Assembly (NCBI RefSeq): GCF_900106955.1 | Contig: NZ_FNNI01000011.1 | Span: 23,739 to 87,738, forward strand | From: Aidingimonas halophila | GTDB lineage: Bacteria; Pseudomonadota; Gammaproteobacteria; Pseudomonadales; Halomonadaceae | Direction of reading: 5' to 3' | DNA length: 64,000 nucleotides | In this document: in pieces, positions 50,800 through 59,923 of the stretch | Position numbering within the stretch: position 1 is the first letter of the stretch | How the letters are laid out: each line of letters starts with the position of its first letter | The notes under the pieces: generated by a model | What the model was told of the DNA's origin: nothing | Database searches by the model: none | Seen by the model: the letters and a program-made list of their open reading frames with translations, nothing else | Translations under genes and position numbers: made by a program

Positions 50800-52842
50800 C
50801 TAGGTCACTCGTTGGCCGGGCTCGGCACCGGAGTGAGGTTCCAGCAAGTAGATCCCCTGGTCGTCACCGGCCGCCAGGACCATGCCTTCGGAGACACCGA
50901 ACCGCATCTTACGTGGAGCCAGGTTGGCGACCATGACCGTGAGATGGCCTTCCAGCGCTTCGGGCGAATAGGCGGAGCGGATGCCAGCGAAAACGGTGCG
51001 TGTTTCCCCGCCGAGATCCAGCGTCAGTTTCAGGAGCTTGTCTGCCCCCTCGACATACTCCGCTTTGGCGATACGTGCGATACGTAGATCCACCTTGGTG
51101 AAGTCCTCAAATGTGATTTCATCACGGATGGGGTCATCAGCCAGGGGGCCCTTGGGGGTATCCTTCATTTTCTGTTCCTCGGCCAGATCCTCCTTGGAGG
51201 CCTCGATGACGGCATTGATCTTGTCCCGCTCGACACGGGTCATCAACGGTTTGAACTTGGCGATTTCGTGGTCGAGCAACTGTTCCTGTCGTGTATGCCA
51301 GTCCAGACTCTCCAGCTTGAGAAATGCTTGGGCATCACGGGCCATCGCAGGCACCACAGGGGCCAGATAGACCATCAACTGGCGGAACAGGTTGATACCC
51401 ACGGAACAGATGTCGATGACCTCTTGTTCCCGACCTCCCTCCTTCGCCAGCACCCAGGGCTCTTTCTCGGCGATATAGGTGTTGGCCTCGTCGGCGAGCT
51501 CCATGATCTTGCGCATGGCATGGCCGAACTCGCGTACTTCGTAATCGGTGGCAATCGAGTCGCCGGCCTTGATGAAGCGGGCTACGAGTTCCGGCTCCGC
51601 GCAGTGCGATGAGAGTTTTCCACCCCCGAGTTTACGAATGAAGCCGGCACAGCGACTCGCGATGTTGACGACCTTCCCGACCAGGTCGGCATTGACCCGC
51701 GACGCGAAATCCTCGAGATTGAGGTCCAGGTCATCGACGCCGGATGTCAACTTGGCGGCAAAGTAGTAACGGAGGTACTCCGGATTCAGATAGTTGGCAT
51801 AGGTCTCGGCCTTGATGAAGGTACCGCGTGACTTGGACATCTTGGCACCATTGACCGTCACGAAACCGTGACAGTTGATGCCGGTGGGGGTGCGCAACCC
51901 CGCGCCTTCCAGCATGGCGGGCCAGAACAGTGCGTGGAAATAGACGATATCCTTGCCGATGAAGTGATAGACCTCGGCATCGGAATCCTTCTTCCAGAAG
52001 GCATCGAAGTCGATACCTTCGCGATCGCACAGATTCTGGAAGCTGGCCAGGTAGCCGATCGGTGCATCCAGCCAGACATAGAAATACTTGCCCGGGGCAT
52101 CGGGAATCTCGAAACCGAAGTAAGGCGCGTCACGCGAGATGTCCCATTCGTTGAAGCCCGATTCGAACCACTCCATCAGCTTGTTGCGAATCTGTGGCTG
52201 GACATGGTCGTCATCGATCCAGCGTTTGAGGAAGTCGGTGAAGTCAGGCAGCTTGAAGAAAAAGTGGGTGGAACTACGGACCTCGGGTGTGGCACCGGAA
52301 ATGGCCGATACCGGATTGATCAACTCAGCCGGTGTATACGTTGCACCACAGGCCTCGCAATTATCGCCGTACTGGTCATCGGTGTGACACTTGGGGCATG
52401 TTCCTTTGATGAATCGGTCAGCAAGAAACAGCCCCTTGACCGGGTCGTACATCTGCTCGATGTCCCGTGTGGCGATATGGCCGGCATCCCGCAGCGCTCG
52501 GTAAATATGTTCGCTATGGACCCGGTTTTCTTCGGAGTGGGTCGAGTGGTAATTGTCGAAGGCGACGCCGAAGCGCGCGAAATCCGCCTGATGTTCACGG
52601 CTGACCCGTTCGATCAATGCTTCGGAGGTGATACCCTCCATTTCGGCGCGTAGCATGATGGCGGTGCCATGGGCATCGTCGGCGCATACGTAATAGCATT
52701 CATGTCCCTGACTCTTTTGGAATCTGACCCAGATATCCGTCTGGATGTACTCCAGCAAATGGCCCAGGTGGATCGAGCCATTGGCGTAAGGCAGGGCGCT
52801 GGTGACCAGAATCTTGCGCGGTTGACTGGCGGTGTTCGGCAT
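50800..52842 (-). CDS. metG: Methionyl-tRNA synthetase
   Basis: This 680-residue class I synthetase charges elongator and initiator tRNA-Met. HLGH is at residues 25-28, and the zinc knuckle includes CPKC and CEAC pairs ([18 protein letters not shown]). The KMSKS loop reads AKMSKSRG. The C-terminal tRNA-binding dimerisation domain (about 580-680, [24 protein letters not shown]) is present, as in the E. coli enzyme (677 aa). Confidence 0.97.
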   Translation of the reverse strand: MPNTASQPRKILVTSALPYANGSIHLGHLLEYIQTDIWVRFQKSQGHECYYVCADDAHGTAIMLRAEMEGITSEALIERVSREHQADFARFGVAFDNYHSTHSEENRVHSEHIYRALRDAGHIATRDIEQMYDPVKGLFLADRFIKGTCPKCHTDDQYGDNCEACGATYTPAELINPVSAISGATPEVRSSTHFFFKLPDFTDFLKRWIDDDHVQPQIRNKLMEWFESGFNEWDISRDAPYFGFEIPDAPGKYFYVWLDAPIGYLASFQNLCDREGIDFDAFWKKDSDAEVYHFIGKDIVYFHALFWPAMLEGAGLRTPTGINCHGFVTVNGAKMSKSRGTFIKAETYANYLNPEYLRYYFAAKLTSGVDDLDLNLEDFASRVNADLVGKVVNIASRCAGFIRKLGGGKLSSHCAEPELVARFIKAGDSIATDYEVREFGHAMRKIMELADEANTYIAEKEPWVLAKEGGREQEVIDICSVGINLFRQLMVYLAPVVPAMARDAQAFLKLESLDWHTRQEQLLDHEIAKFKPLMTRVERDKINAVIEASKEDLAEEQKMKDTPKGPLADDPIRDEITFEDFTKVDLRIARIAKAEYVEGADKLLKLTLDLGGETRTVFAGIRSAYSPEALEGHLTVMVANLAPRKMRFGVSEGMVLAAGDDQGIYLLEPHSGAEPGQRVT

Positions 52843-52992
52843 ATCGTCTCTGGAATTCCGATGAAAAATCAGGCCCCGATTGTAGCCCTGTTGGCTTGCC
52901 AGTGCATCCGGTCAGCGAGTTGCAATGTATGCATGACGATACAGATGCCGATACTCTAGGATGACGGATAACAACAACGGGAGGAGAATACC

Positions 52993-53232
52993 ATGACGGA
53001 ACCAAGGGTCGCCTGCAAAGGGCCTTATGCCGTTGATGTCGTCTCCGGCAAGGCATATGTATGGTGTGCATGTGGACGCAGTGGCACACAGCCATGGTGT
53101 GACGGGACCCATCAGAGTACGGATCTACGCCCGGTGACTTACCAGCCCGACGTGAACGAGACCCTCTACTTCTGCGGTTGCAAGCAGACGTCGACACCAC
53201 CGCTATGTGACGGTACCCATAACACCTTATAG
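52993..53232 (+). CDS. CDGSH iron-sulfur domain protein
   Basis: This 79-residue protein contains two CDGSH-type [2Fe-2S] sites, CACGRSGTQPWCDGTH (about 33-48) and CGCKQTSTPPLCDGTH (about 61-76), each with three Cys and one His. Tandem CDGSH proteins occur in bacteria and are thought to handle redox or cluster transfer. GGGAGGAG lies before the ATG at 52993. It is a single gene between metG (divergent) and a diguanylate cyclase. Confidence 0.93.
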   Translation: MTEPRVACKGPYAVDVVSGKAYVWCACGRSGTQPWCDGTHQSTDLRPVTYQPDVNETLYFCGCKQTSTPPLCDGTHNTL

Positions 53233-53297
53233 CTTGCCTGTGTGGGCGGTAGTCGGTGAGGGGCCGCGCTGGCCATGCATGATTCACGAATAGCCGT

Positions 53298-54434
53298 CTA
53301 GCTGGCCACCTCGATGCGATTTCTGCCTTCACGCTTGGCGATATACAGTGCCTGATCGGCCTCACTATACAGGCGTTCGAATTGTTCGGCAGAGCAATGG
53401 TCGGCACAACAGGCGATGCCGATGCTGATCGTCAACTGAGCGTTGTCGGCTGCTTCCGGCATGATCATCGTGGCTATGCCCTGACGCAGCCGTTCGCACA
53501 ATTGCCTGGCGCCTGCCTCATCGGTATTCGGCATCAGCAGGCAGAACTCCTCGCCGCCGACACGGGCGAGATGATCCATGTGTCGGACCAACTCACGCAA
53601 TGTCGTGGCCACCTGTTGCAGGACTTGATCACCGACCGGGTGGCCGTAACGGTCATTGAGAAGCTTGAAATGGTCGATATCGATCAGAGCGATGCTGTAG
53701 GGGTGGTGTTGGCGCTTGGCCAATGCCAGTCCCTGCTTGGCTTGTTGTGTCAGCGCCCGTCGATTGTCGAGTCCAGTGAGGTCATCGGTCAGACTCAACC
53801 GCTGCATGGCGGCCTTCTGCCCGATGATCTTGACGATGGCGATCAGCAGGCCCGCCATGACCAGCAGCACGACCAGACTCAAGACGATAATGACACGATT
53901 GAGCAGCGCCATCTGGCGCTGCCGTTCTGCCGATGCCTCCAGCACCAGTTGATAGAGTTCGCTATAGGCAAAGGCTTGGCTATTGTCGATGTCCGTTGCT
54001 AGTGATGCCAGCGACCGTTGTGACGAGTCGCTGTCCATAGCCTCTTCGGTCAATGTCTCGAAGCGGGATAACAGATCATCCAGCTGATCCAGTTCTTTCT
54101 CGATGTGTCGGTAACTATCCGGTTCCAGATGGCTACGTGTCAGGTATCGACGGATACTGTCGCGACGTGTGTCAAGGAGCCATATGGTTTGCAGCAATTG
54201 TTGCCGGTGCTCTTGTTCCGGATGGTCAAGCAGATGCTCCGTGGCTTGCCGTAACTCTCTGCCGCCTTGTTGAGCCCGGACAAGTTCACCCGCAAAAGAG
54301 AGGTAGTCTGCCCCGATGTGCTGTCTGGCGTTACCGATGAAGCTGGTAGCGGTAAACGCCACAATGGCGATCAACGACATGAAGGCGAGCGCAACAAGGG
54401 TGTAAGTCCCTCGGTGGTGATACGTATTGGCCAT
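53298..54434 (-). CDS. Membrane diguanylate cyclase
   Basis: The 378-residue protein has two membrane helices (about 12-32 and 178-200) around a helical periplasmic sensor, then a GGDEF domain: LTDDLTGLDNRRAL, active site GGEEF (293-297) and an intact inhibitory RxxD (R284-D287, RHMD). It should make c-di-GMP with feedback inhibition. The ATG at 54434 begins two bases after the stop of the upstream periplasmic oxidoreductase-like gene. A longer start at 54473 would overlap that gene. Confidence 0.9.
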   Translation of the reverse strand: MANTYHHRGTYTLVALAFMSLIAIVAFTATSFIGNARQHIGADYLSFAGELVRAQQGGRELRQATEHLLDHPEQEHRQQLLQTIWLLDTRRDSIRRYLTRSHLEPDSYRHIEKELDQLDDLLSRFETLTEEAMDSDSSQRSLASLATDIDNSQAFAYSELYQLVLEASAERQRQMALLNRVIIVLSLVVLLVMAGLLIAIVKIIGQKAAMQRLSLTDDLTGLDNRRALTQQAKQGLALAKRQHHPYSIALIDIDHFKLLNDRYGHPVGDQVLQQVATTLRELVRHMDHLARVGGEEFCLLMPNTDEAGARQLCERLRQGIATMIMPEAADNAQLTISIGIACCADHCSAEQFERLYSEADQALYIAKREGRNRIEVAS

Positions 54435-54436
54435 GC

Positions 54437-54952
54437 TCAGGGAACACTGATCCTGCGCAGTGCCCAGATCCATTTGGCCATTGGTTCCTCCCCGCTGAGC
54501 ACGGCCTCTTCATCGGCAGGCACCATCAACATCAATGGCCCCTTGTCCTGAAGTGCGATGGGATCGTCATCCAGGCGCGTAGCCAGGAAATACTCCTTGC
54601 TTTCGAGTTCAGTCGGGCTGAGAAAGACGCTGTAGTCGTCGAGTGCCGTGAAGCGGAGGCGCTCAGTATCGGCGAGATCATATGCCGACAGGAAGTCATT
54701 GAGCCTGACGCCGGTATATTGGCCCTGGGGACCTTCCGGATGCTGAAGGTGGGTATCATAGAGGGGAAGTTCCTCGATGTCGGCCAACGACAGGTGCTGT
54801 TCACCTTCATCCGTCGACAGTGTCAACACGTCCTGATCATGTTCCGGTAAGGGCGTTTCACGCGGTGTCAGCTCGGCTGCCGATACCATGGTCGTCATCG
54901 CAAATAACACCAGACCCATGGTCAGTGGACTCTTCTTCTTGATGGGTGTCAT
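54437..54952 (-). CDS. Periplasmic oxidoreductase-molybdopterin-fold protein
   Basis: The 171-residue protein has a signal peptide (cleavage near residue 25, …VSAAE) and a compact domain like the molybdopterin-binding fold of sulfite oxidases: LSLADIEELP, YTGVRLNDFLSAY, LQDKGPLMLMVP and the terminal MAKWIWALRRISV. The conserved Cys that would bind the molybdenum cofactor is missing (no Cys in the mature region). It is therefore probably a cofactor-free ligand or sensor domain. It is directly followed by a membrane diguanylate cyclase. Confidence 0.8.
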   Translation of the reverse strand: MTPIKKKSPLTMGLVLFAMTTMVSAAELTPRETPLPEHDQDVLTLSTDEGEQHLSLADIEELPLYDTHLQHPEGPQGQYTGVRLNDFLSAYDLADTERLRFTALDDYSVFLSPTELESKEYFLATRLDDDPIALQDKGPLMLMVPADEEAVLSGEEPMAKWIWALRRISVP

Positions 54953-55097
54953 CGGTCATCCCCTATCGGCAAGTCAAATCGGCTGGCTAGCCGACAATGA
55001 TCGGTTGGCAATACATGATGCCATTATCGGCCCGACACATGGCGGCTTGAGCTATTTGCTACGCGTTATCGCTGAAGAGCAGGACCACATGTCAACC

Positions 55098-55376
55098 TCA
55101 GTACATGGCTTGTTCTTCAGCGATGACCTCCTTGAGCAGTTCGAGATAGAGCTTATCGGCTTCGGAGTGGTCGGCGGGGTCTTCAGGGATATGTACGCTG
55201 GTGGTATCGGAAATCTCGTTGGCGATTCGAGCCATGGCCTCGCCATCCGCATGTTGACCGAGATGCCTGCGTGCAACGACCAACGATTGTTCAAGAATCT
55301 GGGGGTCCTGTAGCAGTTTCTTGATGAACTCGCGTAGTTCGTTGATGACGCGTGTTTTCTGTATTTCTGAGGACAT
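55098..55376 (-). CDS. Uncharacterised helical protein
   Basis: The 92-residue protein is predicted mostly helical, charged and cytoplasmic, with no membrane segment or Cys. It begins MSSEIQKTRVINELREFIKK and ends EVIAEEQAMY. I do not recognise the family. It lies alone between the cyclase/oxidoreductase pair and the secretion locus and is divergent from the latter. Confidence 0.65.
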   Translation of the reverse strand: MSSEIQKTRVINELREFIKKLLQDPQILEQSLVVARRHLGQHADGEAMARIANEISDTTSVHIPEDPADHSEADKLYLELLKEVIAEEQAMY

Positions 55377-55767
55377 GGGGCGCTCCCGTCACTGGTTCCA
55401 TCTACCTGTCGATACAGGAAAAGATAACACAGCCCGAAGTCGCTGAGTGAGCGTTCGTCAACAGTCGGTGGCGTGCACAACAACGCCAAGGCCGAGATAC
55501 CGAGAGTTGACGACCAACGAGGCGTGTAAGAAATCGCTTACAAATCACGTCATAAATCTCTGATGCGTGAATGTTTAAAATTGTATTGGCTATTTGGCAT
55601 ATTATGGTTACGCTAAGTTACAAAGAGTAACGGCATCATTCGCCCGTATGATGCGCTACTCTCAGTCAAGGTAGCCAGACCACTAATCATAACGAAGGCT
55701 GGGTCCATGGCAGGTGACATGCTGCTGAGTTGGCACCTGGCCGTCATGTACGTAAGGGAGTTCAAGA
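55377..55767. other. Regulatory gap upstream of the secretion operon
   Basis: These 391 bp separate the divergent 92-residue gene from the TolC-OmpA gene. They hold the palindrome at 55525-55543, an AT-rich stretch (55555-55620) with a -10-like TATTAT (55600-55605) and no convincing -35. A possible leader of about 150 nt before the ATG has AGGGAG at the right distance. No gene is evident. Confidence 0.5.
55525..55543. promoter_or_regulatory. Palindromic candidate operator shared with the site at 50733-50751
   Basis: TGTAAGAAATCGCTTACAA has 6-bp inverted arms (TGTAAG/CTTACA) around six bases. It is identical at 16 of 19 positions to TGTGAGATATCTCTTACAA at 50733-50751, giving TGTRAGANATCNCTTACAA. 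It lies about 225 bp before the TolC-OmpA start. The arm spacing resembles the TyrR-type TGTAAAN6TTTACA box. Confidence 0.55.
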
Positions 55768-57672
55768 ATGAAGCCACTTGCCCATGCGGTGAGAGAAGCC
55801 TCTCATCGACTGATCAATGGAAGCGTCGGCATGCCCAATAGAAGTACCGGAGCATGGCTATTGGCCGGCATGCTGGTTGTTTCATCCAGTGCTGCCATGG
55901 GACAGCAGAATCCTCTCGAGCGGATGTCCTCCAGCGGAGAAGGAACGCTATCGGAAGCGGTACAGCGCGCTGTCGGCAATAACCCTGAAGTGCAGGAAGC
56001 CTGGAACGCCTTCCAGGGATCGGAGTATGACGTCGATGAAGCCCAGGGCGGTTATCTACCCAGCATCGACGTCACGGGCGGCGTCGGACGCGAGTCCCGC
56101 GAGAATGATGGTCGTGGCAGCTACGAGACCGATTTCGCCGAGATCACTCTCACGCAGATGATCTATGACGGCTTCGCAACCCGTAGCGAAGTGGAACGGC
56201 TCAACCGTGCCAAGCTGGTTTCCTACTATGAAGTGCGTGATGTCAGCGAGACGGTGGCACAGGAAGTCTTCGCGGCATACCAGGATGTCATGCGTTATCG
56301 CGAACTGGTGCGGTTGGCACAGGACAATTATCGCCAGCACCTGGAAGTCTACGAGCAGATTGAGCAGCGTGCACAATCAGGTGCCGGTCGGCGAGTCGAT
56401 CTTGAACAGATCAGTGGTCGCTTGTCCTTGGCCGAGTCCAATTTGATGACGGAAGCCTCCAATCTGCACGATGTCAGCGCGCGTTATCAGCGGTTGGTCG
56501 GGGAGTTGCCGCCGGAGTCCCTGGCGCCGGCGCCGGAGTTGAACGACAAGCTTCCTCCATCGGTCACGGAAGCCGTGGAGTTGGCCTTTGAGGGCAATCC
56601 CGGTTTCCATGCCGCTATCGAGAATATCGAGTCGGCCCGGGCCGAGCGGGAGGGGACGAAATCGGCGTTTCAGCCGCGCCTGGAGTTCCGTGCCACCGCC
56701 GGTACCAATAACCAGACTGACGTTACGGGGCGCTACGATCAGAACTCGGCTGAACTCGTGGCCAGCATGAATCTTTATAACGGCGGGAGCGATCTTGCCT
56801 CGTACCGGCGTGGGGGAGAACAGATCGAGCAGGCCATGGACCTGCGGGATAAAGAGTGTGTCGGTCTGCGTCAGACCACCCAGATTGCTTATAACGATAC
56901 ACAACGCCTGCGCGAGCAACGGGAATACCTCAATGAGCATCGCCAGTCGATCGACAGGGTGCGTGGGGCCTATCAACAGCAGTTCGATATCGGTGAGCGT
57001 ACCTTGCTGGATGTGCTCGACAGTGAAAACGAGTACTTCGATGCCAGCCGCGCTTACGTCAACGCCCAATACGACGCCGCCATCGCCGATTCGGAAGTCC
57101 TGGCCTCCATGGGACAATTGCTTACCGCACTTGATGTCGCTCGAGAAGACATGCCCAGCCTCGGCGAGTTGGGCAGTGAGGGCGTTGACATGGATCCCGA
57201 TAGTGTCTGTCCCTCGCAAGGGCCAGGTGGCTTCACGCTGGAAGACCTCATCGGCGACATGAACGGTCCCGAGCAGCCGGTCGAGTCGACTCAAGCCTCT
57301 ACAGCCCCGACGCAAGAGCCAGATGTCACGATGTCGGCCGACGCGCTGTTCGAAACCGGCAGCGCCTGGCTCAATCCGAACGTCCGCTCCGAGCTGGATG
57401 AGTTGGCTGCTGATATTCGCCAGCGAGATGACCTGCAGCGGGTGTTCATTGCCGGCCATGCCGACAATACCGGTAGTGACGCTGTCAATGATCCGCTCTC
57501 CCAGGCTCGTGCCGACAGTGTGGCGGAGTATCTGGCCGAGCAGGGTGTCAGCCAGGAGTTGTTGCAAACCCGTGGTTATGGTTCGCAGGATCCGGTCGCC
57601 AGTAATGATACGGCTGACGGCCGCAGTCGGAATCGTCGTGTCGAGGTGACCCTGGAAGGTCTCAATAGCTAG
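55768..57672 (+). CDS. TolC-family outer-membrane channel fused to an OmpA peptidoglycan-binding domain
   Basis: The 634-residue protein is the outer-membrane part of the type I secretion system. After a long signal peptide (hydrophobic core about 30-46), two TolC/LapE repeats span about 60-455, with SEAVQRAVGNNPEVQEAW, NPGFHAAIENIESARAE and RTLLDVLDSENEYFDA. A linker leads to an OmpA C-like domain from about 525: FETGSAWLNP, GHADNTGSDAVNDPLSQARADSV and GRSRNRRVEV. AGGGAG precedes the ATG. The extra domain should anchor the channel to peptidoglycan; in many loci a separate OmpA protein does this. Confidence 0.9.
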   Translation: MKPLAHAVREASHRLINGSVGMPNRSTGAWLLAGMLVVSSSAAMGQQNPLERMSSSGEGTLSEAVQRAVGNNPEVQEAWNAFQGSEYDVDEAQGGYLPSIDVTGGVGRESRENDGRGSYETDFAEITLTQMIYDGFATRSEVERLNRAKLVSYYEVRDVSETVAQEVFAAYQDVMRYRELVRLAQDNYRQHLEVYEQIEQRAQSGAGRRVDLEQISGRLSLAESNLMTEASNLHDVSARYQRLVGELPPESLAPAPELNDKLPPSVTEAVELAFEGNPGFHAAIENIESARAEREGTKSAFQPRLEFRATAGTNNQTDVTGRYDQNSAELVASMNLYNGGSDLASYRRGGEQIEQAMDLRDKECVGLRQTTQIAYNDTQRLREQREYLNEHRQSIDRVRGAYQQQFDIGERTLLDVLDSENEYFDASRAYVNAQYDAAIADSEVLASMGQLLTALDVAREDMPSLGELGSEGVDMDPDSVCPSQGPGGFTLEDLIGDMNGPEQPVESTQASTAPTQEPDVTMSADALFETGSAWLNPNVRSELDELAADIRQRDDLQRVFIAGHADNTGSDAVNDPLSQARADSVAEYLAEQGVSQELLQTRGYGSQDPVASNDTADGRSRNRRVEVTLEGLNS

Positions 57673-57680
57673 CATGATCG

Positions 57681-57701
57681 GCCGATATTTCTCATATCGG
57701 C
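57681..57701. repeat. Hairpin between the TolC-OmpA and ABC transporter genes
   Basis: GCCGATAT (57681-57688) and ATATCGGC (57694-57701) form a perfect 8-bp stem with a TTCTC loop, nine bases after the stop codon. No T-run follows, so it may stabilise the upstream message or trim expression of the downstream genes rather than end transcription. Confidence 0.6.
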
Positions 57702-57757
57702 TGAATGAGACCTGCAGTAGGGTGGTACATTTACCGGCGATGTGAAGAGGGCCCTGT

Positions 57758-59923
57758 GTGACCTCGGACGAACACTATCTGCATGAACAGGCGCGGGCGA
57801 GTCGCGATGAGCTTTTAGAGTGTCTTCGCATTATCGCTCGTGTCCATGACCACGATGTCAGTCATGAGACGCTGACTGCCGGCTTGCCCCTGGAGGAAGG
57901 GAGGTTGACGCCGGCTGTCTTTACTCGTGCTGCGCAACGGGCCGGCTTGTCCGCCCGTCATACGCAATGTCGACTGGTACAGCTCAATGAGGCCTTGATG
58001 CCGGTCGTGTTGTTGCTGGAACCCGGTCGCGCCTGTGTGCTGGTCTCCTTGGATGTCAAAGCCCGCCGGGCTCAGGTCATCTTTCCCGAATTGGGTGAGG
58101 CCTCGACCTGGGTCGATCTGGATGAGATACAGGATCGTTACAGCGGTAAAGCGATCTATGCACGTCCGACGTTCAGGTACGATGCGCGCGGACCGGAGGT
58201 CAAGAAGCAGCGCTCGCGGCATTGGTTCTGGGGTGTCATTCGAGAAAATCGGCGGCTCTATCGTGACGTACTGCTGGGGTCGGTACTGATCAATCTGTTC
58301 GCCGTCGCCATGCCGCTTTTCGTGATGAACGTCTACGATCGCGTCGTCCCCAACCAGGCGACTGACACGTTGTGGGTATTGGCCGTAGGTATCTTCGTGG
58401 TGTTGTGTTTCGACTTGGCATTGCGCTTGATGCGTAACGCTTTCGTGGACCTGGCGGCAAGCCGAGCTGACGTGAAGTTGTCATCGTCGATCATGTCGCG
58501 AGTGCTGGGTATGCGAATGGAGGAACGCCCGGCATCGACTGGCTCGTTCGCCTCGACTCTGCACTCGTTCGAGGCCGTACGTGCTTTTATCGGGTCCGCG
58601 ACCGTGGTCGCCTTGGTCGATCTTCCTTTCGTGGTGTTGTTCGCCACGATCATCGCCTTGATCGGGCCGCCTTTGGTGATTCCGATCGTGGTCGGCATTA
58701 TCTTCGTTTTCCTTTATGCATTGGCTGCACAGAGCAAGCTTCATGAACTGTCGGAAACGACATGGCGAGCTGGTGCACAGCGCAATGCAACGCTGGTGGA
58801 ATCGCTGGGCAATCTGGAAACCGTCAAGGCATTGCGGGCTGAAGGGCGTATCCAGTCGTTGTGGGAAAAGACCACCGCGTTTCTGTCGCGGACATCCGCT
58901 CAGTTGCGGTTGATCAGTTCGTCGGTAAGTAGCGTGGCGCTTTGGGCGCAACATACCGTGGCGGTAGCTGTCATCGTCATCGGTGTCTACATGATTATCG
59001 ACCAGAACCTGACACAGGGTGGTTTGATCGCTGCGTATCTGCTTTCTTCAAGGGCCATGGCCCCCGTCAGTCAGGCCGCCGCTTTGCTGGCGCAGTACCA
59101 TCAATCCTCGACAGCACTGAGTTCGCTCAATGGTGTCATGAACAAGGAAGTCGAGCGTCCGGAGGGTAAAGAGTGGATCAGTCGCCCGGTCGTGAACGGC
59201 GACATCGATATCAATAGACTGACCATGCGCTATCCCGACGATTCCCGGGATGCCCTGCGCGATGTCTCGCTGAAGATTCAGGCCGGCGAGAAAGTGGCGA
59301 TACTCGGGCGCGTCGGCTCGGGGAAATCGACACTCAACAAGGTATTGCTTGGGTTGTATCAGCCGGCAAGTGGTGCCGTATCCGTGGATGGTGTCGATAT
59401 CCGTCAGTTCGATCCGATTCAATTACGACGGCATATCGGCTATGTGCCCCAGGATGTCAGCCTCTTCTATGGTTCGCTACGCGACAATATCGTCGCGGGT
59501 GGTGGGAGTGATGGTGTCACGGATGATGCGCTGCTTCAGGCATTGAAGATCGGCGGGATGGAAGAGTTCGTCAATGGGCACCCGCAAGGGGTCGATCTAC
59601 CAGTCGGCGAGCGTGGTGAGATGTTGTCCGGTGGTCAGCGGCAAGAAGTCGCCATTGCCCGTGCGGTCGTACATGATCCCCGGATTCTGTTGCTGGATGA
59701 ACCGACCAGCGCGATGGATCACACCAGCGAAGAAAGTTTCAAGTCGCGCCTTACGGAATTCGCTCAGTCTCGAACGCTGATCGTCGTTACGCATCGGACG
59801 TCGTTACTTTCCCTCGTCGATCGAATCGTCGTCATCGATGCCGGGAAAGTCGTGGCGGACGGTCCCAAAGACAAGGTCGTCGAAGCGTTGCGTAGCGGTC
59901 AGATCGGGAGGGCTGGTTCATGA
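57758..59923 (+). CDS. Type I secretion ABC transporter/ATPase (LapB-type)
   Basis: The 721-residue inner-membrane exporter energises adhesin secretion. It starts with a C39-like domain (about 1-145) that lacks the catalytic Cys motif, so it docks rather than cleaves. Six membrane helices (about 170-440) and an ATPase follow: Walker A GRVGSGKST, signature LSGGQRQEVAIAR, Walker B ILLLDEPTSAMD and the switch His in VTHRTSL. The GTG start has AAGAGGG six bases upstream. The stop overlaps the adaptor start by ATGA. It is most like LapB of the LapA adhesin system. Confidence 0.92.
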   Translation: MTSDEHYLHEQARASRDELLECLRIIARVHDHDVSHETLTAGLPLEEGRLTPAVFTRAAQRAGLSARHTQCRLVQLNEALMPVVLLLEPGRACVLVSLDVKARRAQVIFPELGEASTWVDLDEIQDRYSGKAIYARPTFRYDARGPEVKKQRSRHWFWGVIRENRRLYRDVLLGSVLINLFAVAMPLFVMNVYDRVVPNQATDTLWVLAVGIFVVLCFDLALRLMRNAFVDLAASRADVKLSSSIMSRVLGMRMEERPASTGSFASTLHSFEAVRAFIGSATVVALVDLPFVVLFATIIALIGPPLVIPIVVGIIFVFLYALAAQSKLHELSETTWRAGAQRNATLVESLGNLETVKALRAEGRIQSLWEKTTAFLSRTSAQLRLISSSVSSVALWAQHTVAVAVIVIGVYMIIDQNLTQGGLIAAYLLSSRAMAPVSQAAALLAQYHQSSTALSSLNGVMNKEVERPEGKEWISRPVVNGDIDINRLTMRYPDDSRDALRDVSLKIQAGEKVAILGRVGSGKSTLNKVLLGLYQPASGAVSVDGVDIRQFDPIQLRRHIGYVPQDVSLFYGSLRDNIVAGGGSDGVTDDALLQALKIGGMEEFVNGHPQGVDLPVGERGEMLSGGQRQEVAIARAVVHDPRILLLDEPTSAMDHTSEESFKSRLTEFAQSRTLIVVTHRTSLLSLVDRIVVIDAGKVVADGPKDKVVEALRSGQIGRAGS

